64,000 nt of DNA from Eucalyptus grandis (GCF_016545825.1 NC_052614.1:40952072-41016071); one strand, 5' to 3'; shown: positions 47,011 to 59,500, counted from the stretch's first letter. The notes: a model not told the origin generated them from the letters alone. Made by a program: numbers and translations.

Positions 47011-47382
47011 GATTCAGATCCACACTAACTTGGGCCTTTAAAAACCACCTATAATCAAAGGTTAATGGGCTTTCCTTAAGCCCTATCTCAGTCCATATAC
47101 GTGAAAGGGATGTGCTATGAACGTGTGAATACGGTGCACATCTATTCGAATGGTCAAAACCTTAGATTCAGATCCACACTATATGAGCGAACTCATTTGA
47201 TTTCGACCTTAAAAATTTGCCTAAAATTTTCATTCCCGCCTAAGGCTTCTGTTAGATAAATTGTAACATATGTTGCCATATAACGGTCAATTAAATAAGT
47301 TATATTATAAACTAGTCCCACAAAGATCTCATATTTTGATTTGAATCCATTTATTTCGCAGAAAATAAATGATTTGGAAAAC

Positions 47383-48145
47383 ATTTTCCTAAAAATAATC
47401 GCTTGTATCGCTTAGAAAAATAAATGATTTTTTTTTTCATAATTCACAATAATATTTAAAATATATATTGTTGTTAATAATGATAATATTTTCCATTGAC
47501 TATTTATTTTAAGATATACAAGTGATTGTTTGGTCCTCTCACTTTGAATTAATAATGTATGGAACTATTATTTTCATCTGATGCTTTTTGATACTTTAAC
47601 GTCTTGATTTTTCCATTAAGTAATTTCTATTGAACTTGTCTCAGTACTACAATACAATAATTTGTAGTTTCACATTGGATTATTTAGCCTTTTTATATAT
47701 TGATAGGATATGTGTGTGCATCTTTGTTTATGTTTGATCAGAACAGGGGCAGCGTGGTGCTAACAGCAGCAATGGTACGGTGAGCTTCGTCGGATAAACA
47801 GTAAAGGACCAGGATGAGTTTGGCGCAGCGGCGAAGACTGAGCTTGGTGGTGCCGCTGTGACACTGCAATGCGGCGGTCGAGCAAGGTCTTGCCAAAAAC
47901 CTTGCTCAACGGTATTGCTCAACAGGGTATGAACGTCTGACCAAAAAAAAAAAAAAAAAAAAAAACAGGGTATGAACGAATATCTTGCCAATTGTTTATA
48001 GGTTTGGCTGAACTTCGTTCCTCAGCGGGCTTAGTTTATATTATTTAAATTCAGTGCGTCTTTGCTATAGTCCATTAACTCAAATGCAATTATATGGACC
48101 CATTACTGTTAATACAAATGCTCTTGATATCTCTATGTTATTTAA

Positions 48146-48148
<3 letters not shown>
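47383..48148. other. non-coding spacer with duplicated segment
   Basis: 47530-47820 repeats part of 43780-44050. An A-run lies at 47941-47964. No gene seen. Confidence 0.5.

Positions 48149-48182
<34 letters not shown>
48149..48182. repeat. (AT)n microsatellite
   Basis: Uninterrupted AT run of about 17 units. Confidence 0.95.
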
Positions 48183-48185
<3 letters not shown>

Positions 48186-49539
48186 GGTTGGGGTTGATCC
48201 CTAATTTTATATGCAGTTGATATGTAAATAGGTCACTAAAATTTATGTGTCAACACTTAAGCAGTCGGATTTTAAATGTCATGGCAGCAATTTTCTGGCT
48301 AGCAAAATATTATGCTCGTGCGAATCTCTAAATTTCATGGTTAAACCAGCATGCATGTATGAAGTTGAGGTCCTTAATGAGTTTGCAATTCAAGTGTGAA
48401 GAAGTGAAGGTCTTTGGGGTTTTATGCGTTGACTTTGCGACCATCAGATCATGTGTAACATCCTCAATTCCAAGCCCGTAAGGATTGGCCATAAGATTCA
48501 AAAAGGATCGATCATGGGTCATTGGCCATGGATCAATCGGTTCGATCAGCAAGGAATCACGGATCGGTCATGGTTCAACTGACCAATTGACTAGTCACGA
48601 ACTGGTCGAGGTGTTGACCGTGAATTTCTACTGACCATAGCGATGGGATAGGATTACTAGCTCATAAGATGACTTTTTGATCATGAGAATTGAACACGGG
48701 ATGATTTTGGATCAACGGATGGTCATGACCGGTCATAGTGCCCGGCCGTGGGTGATTCCGCCCAGCTATGCACTGATGCACGAACGATCCGATGCGATCA
48801 CCTTCGAACCAAAAATGCATCATTCCCTATTTAATTTTTAGTGATGGGAAAGAAATCTTGAATTGGTGATGTCCAATCATGGATTGGTAATGCATCGACC
48901 ATAAGCCATACGGATGGATCGGGTGCTGATTGGGATGAGTTCAAGGATAGACCCGACTATTCCGTCACTAATTCTAAGGTTCATGAGTGCCTTGGCTTAG
49001 TGTTAGGCCATGGATAGCCTTAGGATTGGCTTTGAACCTACCGAATGACAACCGATTGTTTAAACCAACAGACCGTTGAAGGAAACAGTTTGGCAAGCAT
49101 GGTGCATGATGGTCGAACCTTGAGTGTACGTGATTCGATTTTTCGAGGTGTACCTAATAATCTATTTTCTAGCCCTGAAACTAACTTGGACAATAGAATT
49201 CTCTAGACCGCCTTCTTGAGGAAGGAAAGAATAAAGTAAAGAAAATTCTTGAATACCTTCATTAAATAAAGGAGAACGAGGTGTCTCTTGACTTTTCAAA
49301 GGTCATGATGGAGGTCAAAAATATCTTAGAAGTTCTAGAAAAGGTGGCACACACGTGGACCAATCGGAGAACGATACATGGACCCCTCATTAATGACCAA
49401 AGATTCTAAATTTGCCGAGTTGGCAACTACGACATCATTAATGTCAAACTCCATTAAATGCGGGGTATAGGTGAATCAATGGAAGAGTGAAAAGCGAGCC
49501 ACCATCAATAATGCCTACAAGCTAGATTTGTCAAGTGTG
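48183..49539. other. probable LTR retrotransposon debris
   Basis: Moderately GC-balanced DNA with many short repeated words such as GATCGGTCATGG, GATGGTC and TGGATTGG. It leads into an LTR-end-like stretch. No open frame with a domain. Confidence 0.35.
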
Positions 49540-49745
49540 ACATTTTAGCCGTCCAACTCATTCCTTAGGCGCAATTATTGGAATAAAGTAATTCTTGCAT
49601 TACTTTACTTGAGTATCTAATCAATCCATCAAAAATAGATCAATGGCGATTCATAAGTGAAAATGATTTGTATTTAAAAACTTGAACTATAAATCACGAA
49701 TTGGTATGGGCTTCGAAGAACACGAGCTAGGTTTAATCTTAGTAA
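49540..49745 (+). mobile_element. LTR 3'-end fragment of Ty3/gypsy type
   Basis: ATCAATGGCGATTC, GAATTGGTATGGGCTTCG and CTTAGTAATCC lie in the same order as GATTAGTGGCGACTCC, GAATTGGTGGACTTGG and ATTAGTCTCC at 18590-18710 of the solo LTR. It is a diverged member of that superfamily, with no clear boundaries. Confidence 0.5.
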
Positions 49746-49849
49746 TCCATTAGCTGAATCATAAGTTTGACCATGGTACCTCCAAGTACCATGAGTAGGT
49801 CGCAAGCTTGGGTGTACCACAAGGGTGACGACAATCAATCATTCAATGA

Positions 49850-50070
49850 TCCTTTAGAGGATGTTGGCTTCCAAAGACTTCTAATTGACGAAAGATTGAC
49901 CATGGTACCTCCAAGTCTTCATTAAATTCTTGTCATATTAGACATGTTCTCCTCTTGTAGATATCTTTATTACTAATGAAAGATTGATCATGATATCTCT
50001 AAGTTTTCATGAAATCCACATCATATTAAACTTGTCCTCTTGTTGTTGGTATCTTCATTAGTCTTCACTA
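49850..50070. repeat. repeat family E, copy 2
   Basis: Second copy of 42560-42800, including a second GAAAGATTGA...TCATATTA sub-block, so the unit is itself weakly duplicated. Confidence 0.75.
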
Positions 50071-50749
50071 AACTCACACAAGTCATCTATATCATTATAG
50101 TCTTCCACCTCATTTGATATTGGCATCTACTCCTACCAACAATCTACTACTCCTAATAATGATCTATTGCTCATGAAACAATTTGAATATCTATCTTCTG
50201 GTCCTTCCAAGCAAATTGGCAATTATGACCTAACCAAGTTGTTTGCTTTCATAGTCCTTTGAAGATCTACCGAACATTCTCGTTCTAGCCTTGTTTACTG
50301 TCACTAGGTCCATCCAATTGTTCACTATATCTTGGTACCTTCAAATCATCGACCTATTCACCCTCGATCAAGGTCCTTCTAGATGTTCATTTTATCTGAA
50401 GGTCCTTACAACTTCTAGACATCTCAACGCTCAATATCTTGTTCACTTTTGATATCGGCTGCCATTGTTCAATAGGGTATAACACTCTTGGCTATGACAG
50501 AGTATTTCTCATACTATTATGCATATTGGTTTGTGCATATATCACCCAGTATACTCAACCAATACATACATTAGTAGCATATGATTGTTTTGTTATATTC
50601 CAAACAACATAGGGGATTTTCCAACATAATGCATGTCTTTTGTTCATTATAGCGACTTTGGATCTTCATGTAAAATTTAGAGTAATTTCGTTTTCCAAAG
50701 AAAATACCAAAAATATTAGCTTAGGTTGCACATTATAGAGTTTTACACT
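50071..50749. other. unannotated non-coding DNA
   Basis: Rich in TCAT/CTTC words, with no domain-bearing frame on either strand. Nothing else recognised. Confidence 0.4.
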
Positions 50750-53570
50750 ATACTAATAAATGATTTGTTGGATCATGCGATCATGCATCATATTTAAGGC
50801 CTTTCATGCAGTCTTTTGAAAGAAAATAGTTTTCCATTTCGGATACAAAGTCGTTAATACTTTTGCTAAGTCCATCCAAGCATGTTTATAGTTATTTTGT
50901 CAATCCCATAGTAAACTATACATATTAACATTAAGAAAAAGTGTCTCATTTTGGCCTGTGATTAAATTTGAAATGTTATGCTTCAAGTAAATTTATAATT
51001 TTTTATGGACAAAACATATGTTTTGTCTCTTTTTCAATAAAAGCTGTATTGGTTAGTATTTTAACCTTTCAAAAATAATAAAATCAATATATCTTTCGAT
51101 ATTATAGTTATTGTTAGATTTTGATCAATAATGACGGCCATTTGCTAACTCAGATTTTTATGCCTTATAGGCAATAGGAAAAGAAAATTTGAATTGGTAA
51201 AATAGTATATAATGCTATGTTACCATTATATAGCATTATATAGCATTATATAATGTGTGCTAAAAAAATTAGTATATAATGAAAGAGAACTGAAAAAGTA
51301 AATTTTGCAAATAAAAAGAAATGAAGTGGTAAAGAGGAGAAAACTGAAAACAACGAAAAAGAAAAAAGTTAACCATGTGAGTGAATCTCATAGTATAGGA
51401 GGGAGAAACGATAGAATGATAAAGTTAAGAGGAAAGAGGAAAGGCAGAACTACATCGGACGAAGAAATTTTTTTTTAAAAAAATGGAGAAGATGAAAAAT
51501 TAATTGAGGTCTATAATGGATAACAAAGAGCCATCCCCACCATTTTACACATGGAATTTCAAGCTTTCTACAAGATATTGTTGACCCTACTTTGCGGCTT
51601 TACATTGTTGTCTTTTATGGTCTTATTTACAACTTCCTGAAAATTCTCTCGCCAAATCCTAAATTCCCTGTACCTACCTAATCCATTCCAAAGGAAAAAA
51701 AATTATCCCAAACCATAACGGCCAAAACCCTAAACTCAACCACCATCATCGACTACCACTACGGATTGCCTCTAGCCGTCAGCACACTATCCAATGGCTT
51801 GTCATCCCTCTCTGACTCTTCCTTCCGATGGCCTTGACCCAAGTTGCCTAACAGCGACATTGACCTTGATCCGAGGCTGCTGGCCTCTTTCAAGTCAGGA
51901 ATGACCTCGGCAGCTCTGAACGTCCAATGGAGGTCACAGGCCAAGGTCGTCCGTGGTAACTGACGATCTCCAATCCGGTATTGAGCTGCAACAAAATCAT
52001 GGATGACCTGGATTGAGTCCGTCCATCACGGTAGGTGACCTCAATAGTTGAGGGAGAGAGAGAGAGAGAGGCCCGAGCGTGAACATAGGGGAGAGGGTCG
52101 ATGGTATTGGTGAGGAGGTGGGTCCATGGTGGCAAATGACAGTTATGTGAGGGGCTTGTGCATGATGGTAGGTAGCACTTGAAGGCTTGGAATTTCTAAA
52201 GAGGGGCAATTTGATCTATCAATAAGATTCTGTCTTAGGATGGAAAGAAATATTTGGAGATATAGGGAAATAGAGTTTAAGGTGGGAAGAGTCTTGAGTC
52301 TTTTGCTTAAAGACAAATAGGCGCTAGTGATGGTGAAAAATGAGAAAATTACTTGTTTCATGATATTTTCATAAAAAGAATCAACAATTGGGATTTTCTA
52401 CTGAGAATTGATAATTGGTATCGTAGAATTCTAAATATATTAGTAAATCACATTGAGGGAAATTTTTCACACGTCAATTATATTTGGTAAGTGGATTAGT
52501 ATACTATCTCTCATTCCGATTTCCTTTATGGTAAATCTCTGGACTTTGGCCATAAAAAAGTGTTAATACAAGCAATGCTCCAAATAAATGAAAGTACTGA
52601 AATATGTAGGGCATTCAATTATCATTAAAAAAAAAGAATTTGTATTATCATCATAAATTTTAAGTTGTTGATTTTGTAAGACTGTATAAATAAAAGAAGC
52701 CAAGTCTGATCAATTTGTCGGAAACACATTCCCACCATACCTTGGGCCTTCTAAAACCCAAACAAAAATAGTGCACCGATATTCCGAAACCACTTTTAAT
52801 CAAAGGTTAATTGGGCTTTCCTCAAGCCCTAGCTCATTCCATGTATGTGAATTGGATGTGCCACGAAACTATGAATCCTATGTACATATATTCTAATAGT
52901 CAAAACTTCAGATTCAGATCTACAGTATATCAGCGAACTCATTGGATTTCAACCTTAAAACTCTACCTAAAAATTTCATTCGCGCCTAAACCTTCTGTTA
53001 GGATATATTGCAATATTTTGTTACGATATAATGGTCAATTGAACAATAATTATATTAAAAACTACTCCCACGAAGATCTCATATTCTAATTTGAATGGAA
53101 GTTTCAGAGGGCATGCATACACACTCGACTTCCTGGGCTATTGAATACCCTACAAGCCCCTTGAACCGCCTAAATTCGGGTCTTTAACCTGTGCAAGTAG
53201 CCCTAAACCACAGCAATTTACACCCAATTTGTAGGTTTCCGGTGGATAACTAGTTTCCGAACTGTAGATTCCCCAATGCCCCGACAAATTGCGCCAACCT
53301 TGGGGATTGATTTCTCTAACATCAAAGCTAATTCATTGAATATTCTCTGTCCGGCCATTTAAAATCATTTTCTTCTTTTTCTTGTCACGCGCATAAGTAT
53401 GCGTGCTTATGCTATTTTGTTTGTGTGCGTGAGAAAGATTCGTATGAATTCATATGATTAAATTTGGGATGCACGGACATCGGCATAGATAGGATCATGT
53501 GTGAGGGCAGAAGTATATATGGTCATGCGAACCTGTGTCCATTAGCAAATTAATGCAGGTGTATGTACTT
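50750..53570. repeat. intergenic duplicated block, copy C
   Basis: The longest copy. 50810-51180 matches 27640-27800 (GAAAGAAAATAGTTTT, AATAATGACGGCCATT). 51640-52200 matches copies A and B around the GGTC/GA-rich part. 52690-53570 matches 29480-30330 (CATTCCCACCATA, GTATGCGTGCTT, AGAAGTATATATGGTCATGC). No gene recognised. It has neither the LINE of copy B nor the short tandem units of A and B. Confidence 0.78.
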
Positions 53571-54068
53571 GAAATTCTGATTTTTGAAAGGATGTAGTCT
53601 CTCAAATATATAATGTGCGATCTCATTATATGCACATTGGGATGGTATACAATTAATTAACCTACATCTTTTTTCCTATTATATCAACAGAAAAGTTTGG
53701 ATATTCTTTGAGCACTCAACTAATTCTCACATGGTGTGACAATTTCACCATTCCACATACATTCGATAATCTTTGAAAACAATTACATCTATGCTCCAAG
53801 GTGATCCCAAAGGAATATTGCACGAGTGCACATTTGAACCCATGTGTTCAACAAAAGGACAAACAAATGGATGGCTAAGATTTACCTACTTCTATTGAAG
53901 TAAGTCAACCATCAAATTGCTTCTCCGTCTAGATACTAGTGATATTCGAATGCTCTAGCACCTTCCTCTATGCACCAATCGAAATGATTTACCCATCAAA
54001 TGACTCACTCAACTACCGGTAACAACTCAATTGAGAGTACGAGAAATCCAAATCGGTCGATGTATGTG
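53571..54068. other. unannotated non-coding DNA
   Basis: AT-rich; no coding frame, repeat partner or RNA gene detected. Confidence 0.4.
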
Positions 54069-54714
54069 GGGGCTTTGTTAACGTAAAAAAAAAAAAAAAA
54101 AAAAAAACACGTTCAAAAGTGGGAAGAATGTTTTTCTTTTTTTTGTTCATCATCTTTCGTCTTTTTTCACCAAACATCTTTTTTCTTTTATTTTTTATTT
54201 TTAAATAAATTCGATTTTTAAATTATTATATATTTTATATTTTCTTCTTTTTGCTTCCATTCTTCTTCGACCAATCATCGGCCATTGCGACGGTTGGCAA
54301 TCGGCCAAAGGTGAGCTCGAGCTCACAAGATTCCAATGAGGTCGAGCCTCGCCAGCCTGTGGTGAGGTGTTGCCTCGACTTGCCCAAGCTTACTCGAGGC
54401 TGTTGAGTGAGCTCAAGCCTCGTCAAATTCAGCGATTTGGGCGGGGCGCGAGCCTCACTTGAGGTTGCCACTGGCTAGATAAGAAAGAAAAAAAAATCTA
54501 AAAAAAAATTAAAATAGATTTAAAAAAATAAAACAAAATAATTATTGAAATGAGTGCATGGTGAAAAAATATTTTCCTTACAAAACGGCAAAAATATTTT
54601 TTTACTTTATTTTTCGATTTCAATCGAAAATCAGAAAATATTATCATTTTTATGAAAAATTATTTCCTAAAAATATTTTTTTTTTTAATATTATATTTTT
54701 CGCGAAATGAACAA
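54069..54714. mobile_element. possible TIR element adjoining the next one
   Basis: Left end GGCTTTGTTAACG followed by a long A-run; right end CGCGAAATGAACAAAG, an imperfect inverted match (CTTTGTT). The interior has T-rich arms and a GC-richer core (54250-54470) with an antisense frame lacking a known domain. Boundaries and class are uncertain. Confidence 0.35.
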
Positions 54715-55628
54715 AGGCTTCATTTGCTTCATAAAAATTATTTTTCGGAAAAACTCCTTTCTCCTTTTCCGACGTTTAGGGTGTAAAAAATGAGTAGTCA
54801 AAGAAAAAAATTTCGATCAACAGAAAATTCCCTTCTAAAGTTGGGGAAACTGATTTCCCTTTTCCTCTTCCTCAACACCCAAATCTCTCCAACCTTCTCT
54901 CGCTTCGTGAGGCGCCGCGCAGGGCCGCCGATCACGAGGCCGGTGCCCTATTGCCTATTGGTTCGATCCCCGGTGAGTGGACCTCTCTAAGAAGAAGCAT
55001 TCCTCTGTGGAATGCGCTTCTGCTGAGTTGATTTGTCCTATCATCGTCTCTCTCCGCGTCGTTGCCTCCGCAAAGAGCAAGAGATCTGTCGCTTCCGTCT
55101 CTCTCCCTCTTGGTTCGATCTTAGGGTTTCTCCGATCCCCCAATCAGGTCTCTCTCCGATTTTCTAGATCTGCTGGGCTTTTCCTTTGCAATCTAGTTTC
55201 GGTCTCTCCACACATACTCTCTCTCTCTCTACGCGTCTCTTCGCTTCCCACTCGGCAACGGCGATTTCTCTCTGCTCCCTGTCTTCCATCCTCGTCCGCG
55301 ACACGTCGTCGCTGACCGCCGCTTCCTTGCCTTACCCCTCGACAGGCTCGCTCTGCCGTCGTGCGCCGCCCGTGCGACTGCTGTCCGGGTCGAGACCCAT
55401 CTCATATTTTTTTCGTAGTTTTTTACCAAAAATATTATCATTTTTCCCATGAAAAAGAAAAAAGAAAGAAAAATAATTAATAATTAAAAAAATTAATAAT
55501 TTTTTTCAGGAAAATTAAATCAGATTTTTCATATAAAAATGTTTTCTAGTTTTAGCCAAACATAAAAAAATTACTTTTTTTAGAAGTTTTTAAAAAAATC
55601 ATATTTTTCACAAAATAAATGAAGTCTT
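54715..55628. mobile_element. TIR element carrying a GC-rich, gene-leader-like core
   Basis: The ends AGGCTTCATTTGCTTCATAA and, inverted, AAGACTTCATTTATTTTGTG are similar over about 35 bp. T/A-rich subterminal arms (to 54780 and from 55430) enclose a GC-richer core of about 640 bp (54790-55430). The core has CT-rich stretches, TTAGGGTTTCTCCGATC and open frames on the plus strand resembling a plant 5' UTR or first exon. This is the layout of a Pack-type element that captured host gene sequence; the donor gene is not recognised. A target duplication was not found. Confidence 0.45.
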
Positions 55629-56727
55629 AATAATTATTGTGCACTAAAAAAAAATTAACTACACATATTGGAACCCTACAGTTCCACAAATTTAAATTTA
55701 ATGAATGACACATTCGATGCAATGAATAGTTTCTTAAACATGATCAATGATGGACAAGTCGCTGTCGGTCACCTCCTTTGCATCTTGATTACTTGGTCCA
55801 ATGTTAGTAAATTTATATGCCATAATCTATTAAATTTTCACGCAAATTTTTATCTCCCCTACCGAGATAGGGTTTTTGCGAAATTTCCTTTTGCTCGTTC
55901 TCACCATTGAATTTATGTTATTCTAGTACTCAGCCAATCTTATTCACCATCACCTCCATTGTGAGCTCCATGGTTGCACGAGAACATGTGCCACCACAAC
56001 CAAAGTCACAGAAAATCATGTCTCGCTCTCTCTGCCATGACCTTAGATCGAGGTTCTTTTGAGGTCATGAATTTAGTGATTGTCTTCTTTAAATATCCAG
56101 TAAGAATTTGACACCATTAAGTAAAAAAAAAATTAATAAGATTTTTTTTGTAAGTAACAATGCTTGGGTGAAAACTATTTAGTGTTACTATTTTAAGTGA
56201 TCCCTCGATTAAAAACAATAGACATGCAGTGGATATTCTAACAAAAAGTAACGAAGGATCAAGTACAAACGGACCTATTGCACGCTTTTATGGAAAATGA
56301 TTTTTTATGCAACTCATCAAGTGGGATGGGCCATCTTTGGAGGCACCAAGGTCCGCCACATACAAATAGCTTCAACTTAGTGGAGTCTTAACTGTCACAT
56401 GATGTGATGGAGAAGGCAATTTTATTCCGGAAAATGACCTTTATTTTGGGAAATGGCTACGGGCAAAGGTTGATGAATCAATTCTGGAAGGCCTTTTATG
56501 AAGCGAAGGTCAAAGAAGATATATAGTTCCAGATTCCCCTGTCAACGACACTCACATTGTGGCTTTTGTGGAAGGAACTTCTGGCCCCGATAACCTGCAG
56601 TTAACCATTATGGAAAATACAATAGAAGTCTCTGAAATTAGAGGAGAAAACCTTTCGAAGTCAGACCCGAGCTAGACTATCGTTCGAAATTTCCATCCCT
56701 CCAGAATCTCGTTGCATTTTCCATTGT
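55629..56727. other. unannotated DNA, flank of RLK pseudogene 3
   Basis: No supported gene. 56600-56727 resembles the 3' flank of the intact receptor gene (34800-34958), including the TTCGAAGTCAGAC block. 56430-56600 has short coding-like stretches that I could not assign. Confidence 0.45.
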
Positions 56728-57540
56728 TTTCATCCAATTCAGAAAGCTCAAAAGAAGAGTAGGAACTTTGTTGCAGATGTCTAGACACAAAGCCATTGAA
56801 ACGAAGTTACTATGTACAAAACTAAGATAATGCTATGTTCAATATCCATGAATAGGTCTCCACCTTATTTTCTTGTCAAGGAGGTGACACTTGTTTCAAT
56901 CTTGTTCTAAGCCTAAATTGCGATTCTAAAGTCTTGGACTTGTGCAACTAGGCCCTCGTTTAGAAGAACATTGCTAGGCTTTATATACAATGGGTTCCGG
57001 TTGGCTGTGGTCGAGATATTTGAGTGTCATTGCGACATTGACCATTATCTTCACTTGCTATTGGAGACCCAAGTTGTAGTTGTTGGAGTACAGCCACTAC
57101 CCCCAAGCCCCTGTTGGGCACGAATTGCAGCAATAGAGCTCTCAGATCAGAGTTCGTGTAGCTACTGATCACCTTGACAAGATTTTGGTGCCAATTATGT
57201 GGAAAACCTCACGTTCGGTGCAAAACTTTTCAGAGTGCCTTTGATACAGAAATTTAGTAATTTAACTACAACGTTCGTCCTGGTCGGCAAGAGTCCATTT
57301 GTCTACAGAGCTAAAGCTCCCAGCTTTGAGCAAATTTCTTTAGGTGACATTGTTGGTAGCAGAGCAAAGTTTCTGATATGATATCACCGGGTGGTTAATT
57401 GCAGGAGGGCTTTTCTTACCAATGTTTTGACACTTTCTGAGCAAGCAAATGAGAGAGGCTAACAGTATAACTGATTTAATTGGCACCATAATGTATAGTA
57501 ACCGGAGCCGATTGTCCCTTGAATGTTGCCACTAGGCTAG
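56728..57540 (-). pseudogene. LRR receptor kinase pseudogene 3 (kinase fragment and 3' flank)
   Basis: Minus-strand remnant matching about 36150-36800 of the intact gene: membrane-proximal region, glycine loop (NLLKAGSFSSV), the N lobe and the start of the C lobe up to just before DFG-proximal sequence. The part equal to 35607-36148 of the intact gene is absent: exon 2, the intron and the end of exon 1. The 3'-flank sequence (CTCCACCTTATTTTCTTGTC) follows directly at 56860-56885. It includes one unit of the 3' tandem repeat (56728-56875). Numerous frameshifts; the LRR domain is lost beyond 57540. Confidence 0.85.
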
Positions 57541-58215
57541 CGACTCTTTCATTCCCAAAATGGGCTCTTCAATAGTTGACTTGAGAGATTTGATAAATGG
57601 GCTGAGTTTCCTATTTTCTTATACTTATTATTTGGATAGCGGATATATATAATCAAGCAGCAACATGGGTTTCGCTTGAAGTTTAGCAACATTGAGGTTT
57701 GAAAATGTGTGTTATATTACATGAGATCTTTAGGCTTAAGGCAGTCTTATATTTTCTGGAAGTGGATGAAGTTTGAAGAAAGGTTATGAACTATTGAACA
57801 AAACCAAAAAATTGTAGTCAAACGGCTCAACGATCGTATGCTCATCTGACTTATGTCAGCATAGAATTCAGTCCACTGAAGCACAATATCAGCAAAAATG
57901 TTTTGTTTAATCCATTGCTTTTTGGAATTTGTGACTTTACCTCGCTTCTCCTGTTATCACTGAATATTAGTGCGGAAACATGGAAAATTCTCCTTTTGTT
58001 TCCCTGAAATTTTTAATATGCTAGTCAACAAGATGGCATTCGGCATTTTGCATTATATTTTTAGGATTCTGTAACAACTCATTGCTATGACTATGAAGAT
58101 TCCATGTACCAGCAATTATATAATCTCATACTTGACTGTCTTTATGTGTCAGGAGGATGTAGAGGACTGCAATTTACATGTTGCATACTTCTTTTTTGTT
58201 TGATTGTAGAGGAAA
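57541..58215. other. unannotated non-coding DNA
   Basis: No domain-bearing frame found. The composition resembles plant intron or UTR. Confidence 0.4.
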
Positions 58216-58349
58216 ATTGATATAGGACACTGAGGTTGTAATGTTGCCCGACTTTGTGCCTCCGATTGATGCTTATGTCAGTTTGATATAGGACACTTTG
58301 AGGTTGTAATGTTGCCTAACTTTGTGCCGCAGATTGATGCTTATGTCAG
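58216..58349. repeat. 66-bp tandem duplication
   Basis: TTGATATAGGACACT...GATTGATGCTTATGTCAG occurs at 58216-58281 and 58282-58349 with few differences. The second unit has a TTTGTGCCGCAG acceptor-like end, followed by an open stretch (to about 58433) that might be a lone exon. No family recognised. Confidence 0.85.
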
Positions 58350-58948
58350 TATTTTGATGAGAACAGCTCAAAATTCTGTCAATGGGACATTGCATAGTTT
58401 CCTCACGAAAGAGAATGCCCTTACTCGCTGAAACTTTAATTAAAATTCTCAAGCAATTTGATCGAGTTGTACCTGAAACCTTGAGAGACCTTTATATACT
58501 TTCATATCTTGATTTTCATTTGCGGCTTCGTGAATTGAGAAGCACATCATATTGCTTTGGGGGGGAGGGGCTCGTTTCATGTAAGGCACATCATTGAAAT
58601 TATAAATTTTGCAGCCAATTGCAAGATTTTTACCTTTTATTAGCTGATGAAGCACGTTTTAATTTGATACCAAGTTGGTGAAATGTGTTCTTGCAGAAAT
58701 TACTTATCCTTAAATGTTGGTATGTATTGTTTGAAACAATTTGGCTTTTCTTTTTAGTGCACTCATTGAACGAGTGAAAAGAGAAAAAGAGTGAAACAAG
58801 CGGAGGCAATAACACTGAGTTGTGTCTTGGTTGAGAATTTGCTTCTTCATATTTTGCATTAGGCATTTAATATTTGTTGTCTTGTTCATTTCTTACTTGT
58901 AGGATGGCCTTAGTTGAGCAAAGGGTTTTTCTTCAATTGAGCAAAGAT
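58350..58948. other. unannotated DNA before the LINE
   Basis: Short open frames on both strands without domains. TTGAGCAAAG occurs twice (58914 and 58938) at the LINE's 3' boundary. Confidence 0.4.
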
Positions 58949-59033
58949 TTTTTGATCAGAAACCAACTGTATTATTTACATAGGAACAGGAGTACTACCC
59001 ATTGCCAGGGCATCGATACATAGTAGGTCCGAA

Positions 59034-59500
59034 CTATAGAAGGAGGAGAAGAGGCCCAATTAGAGTGCAAAAACCTCGGCCACAGGCCTTAGCGGCCCAG
59101 CAGCCAGGGGAATTCGCTTCCCGTCTACAATAGGACAGACGCAAAAGTGGAAAATGGGATAGCAAGGTTTCAACGTCGACAATTAGGGTTCGGCAGTCCC
59201 ATGGAGGAGAGCATCGATTGTTTAGCATATCGACCATAGCCAAGCATTCAGAATCAATCTGAAGGTGATCTTCATTCATTCCTTTCTCGAGTAGATAAAG
59301 CAGGGCATGATGGAGAGCTCGAATCTCAGTTTGCAGAGGCGATGAAGCAGGAACAATTTGGGAGGAACCCCCAATCAGATTGCCTTCGTGGTTTCGCAAA
59401 TACAAGCCACCGAACCTGTCTCGATCCGCCACGGGAAAGTCCCATCAACATTTACTTTGATTGTCCCAACCGGTGGAGGATTCCAAGTCCGAGAGGTAGG
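59034..59500 (-). pseudogene. LINE ORF2 RNase H domain
   Basis: The C-terminal RVT_3-type domain: an IKVNVDGTFP-like start (about 59450) with the first Asp, then TEIRALHHALLYLL with Glu, IDSECLAMVDML with Asp and SYCRREANS near the end. A frame change separates the first strand from the rest. It is related to, but clearly distinct from, the RNase H of the LINE at 46230-47010. Confidence 0.85.

Larger units (their letters stand above)
45098..47380. repeat. intergenic duplicated block, copy B
   Basis: Matches block C (51750-53100) in order, including GAGGCTGCTGGCCTC near the start, the AGTGAGGGG/GTGCATGATGG part and the AAAGATCTCATATTTTGATTTGAA part at the end. It is interrupted by a LINE (46230-47010). 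A 213-codon open frame (45586-46227) spans it, but has no known domain and is not open in copy C. Confidence 0.78.

Noticed and set aside
54950..54980. tRNA B-box-like GGTTCGATCCCC
   Set aside because: No acceptor stem, D-arm or anticodon arm can be built at the proper distances.
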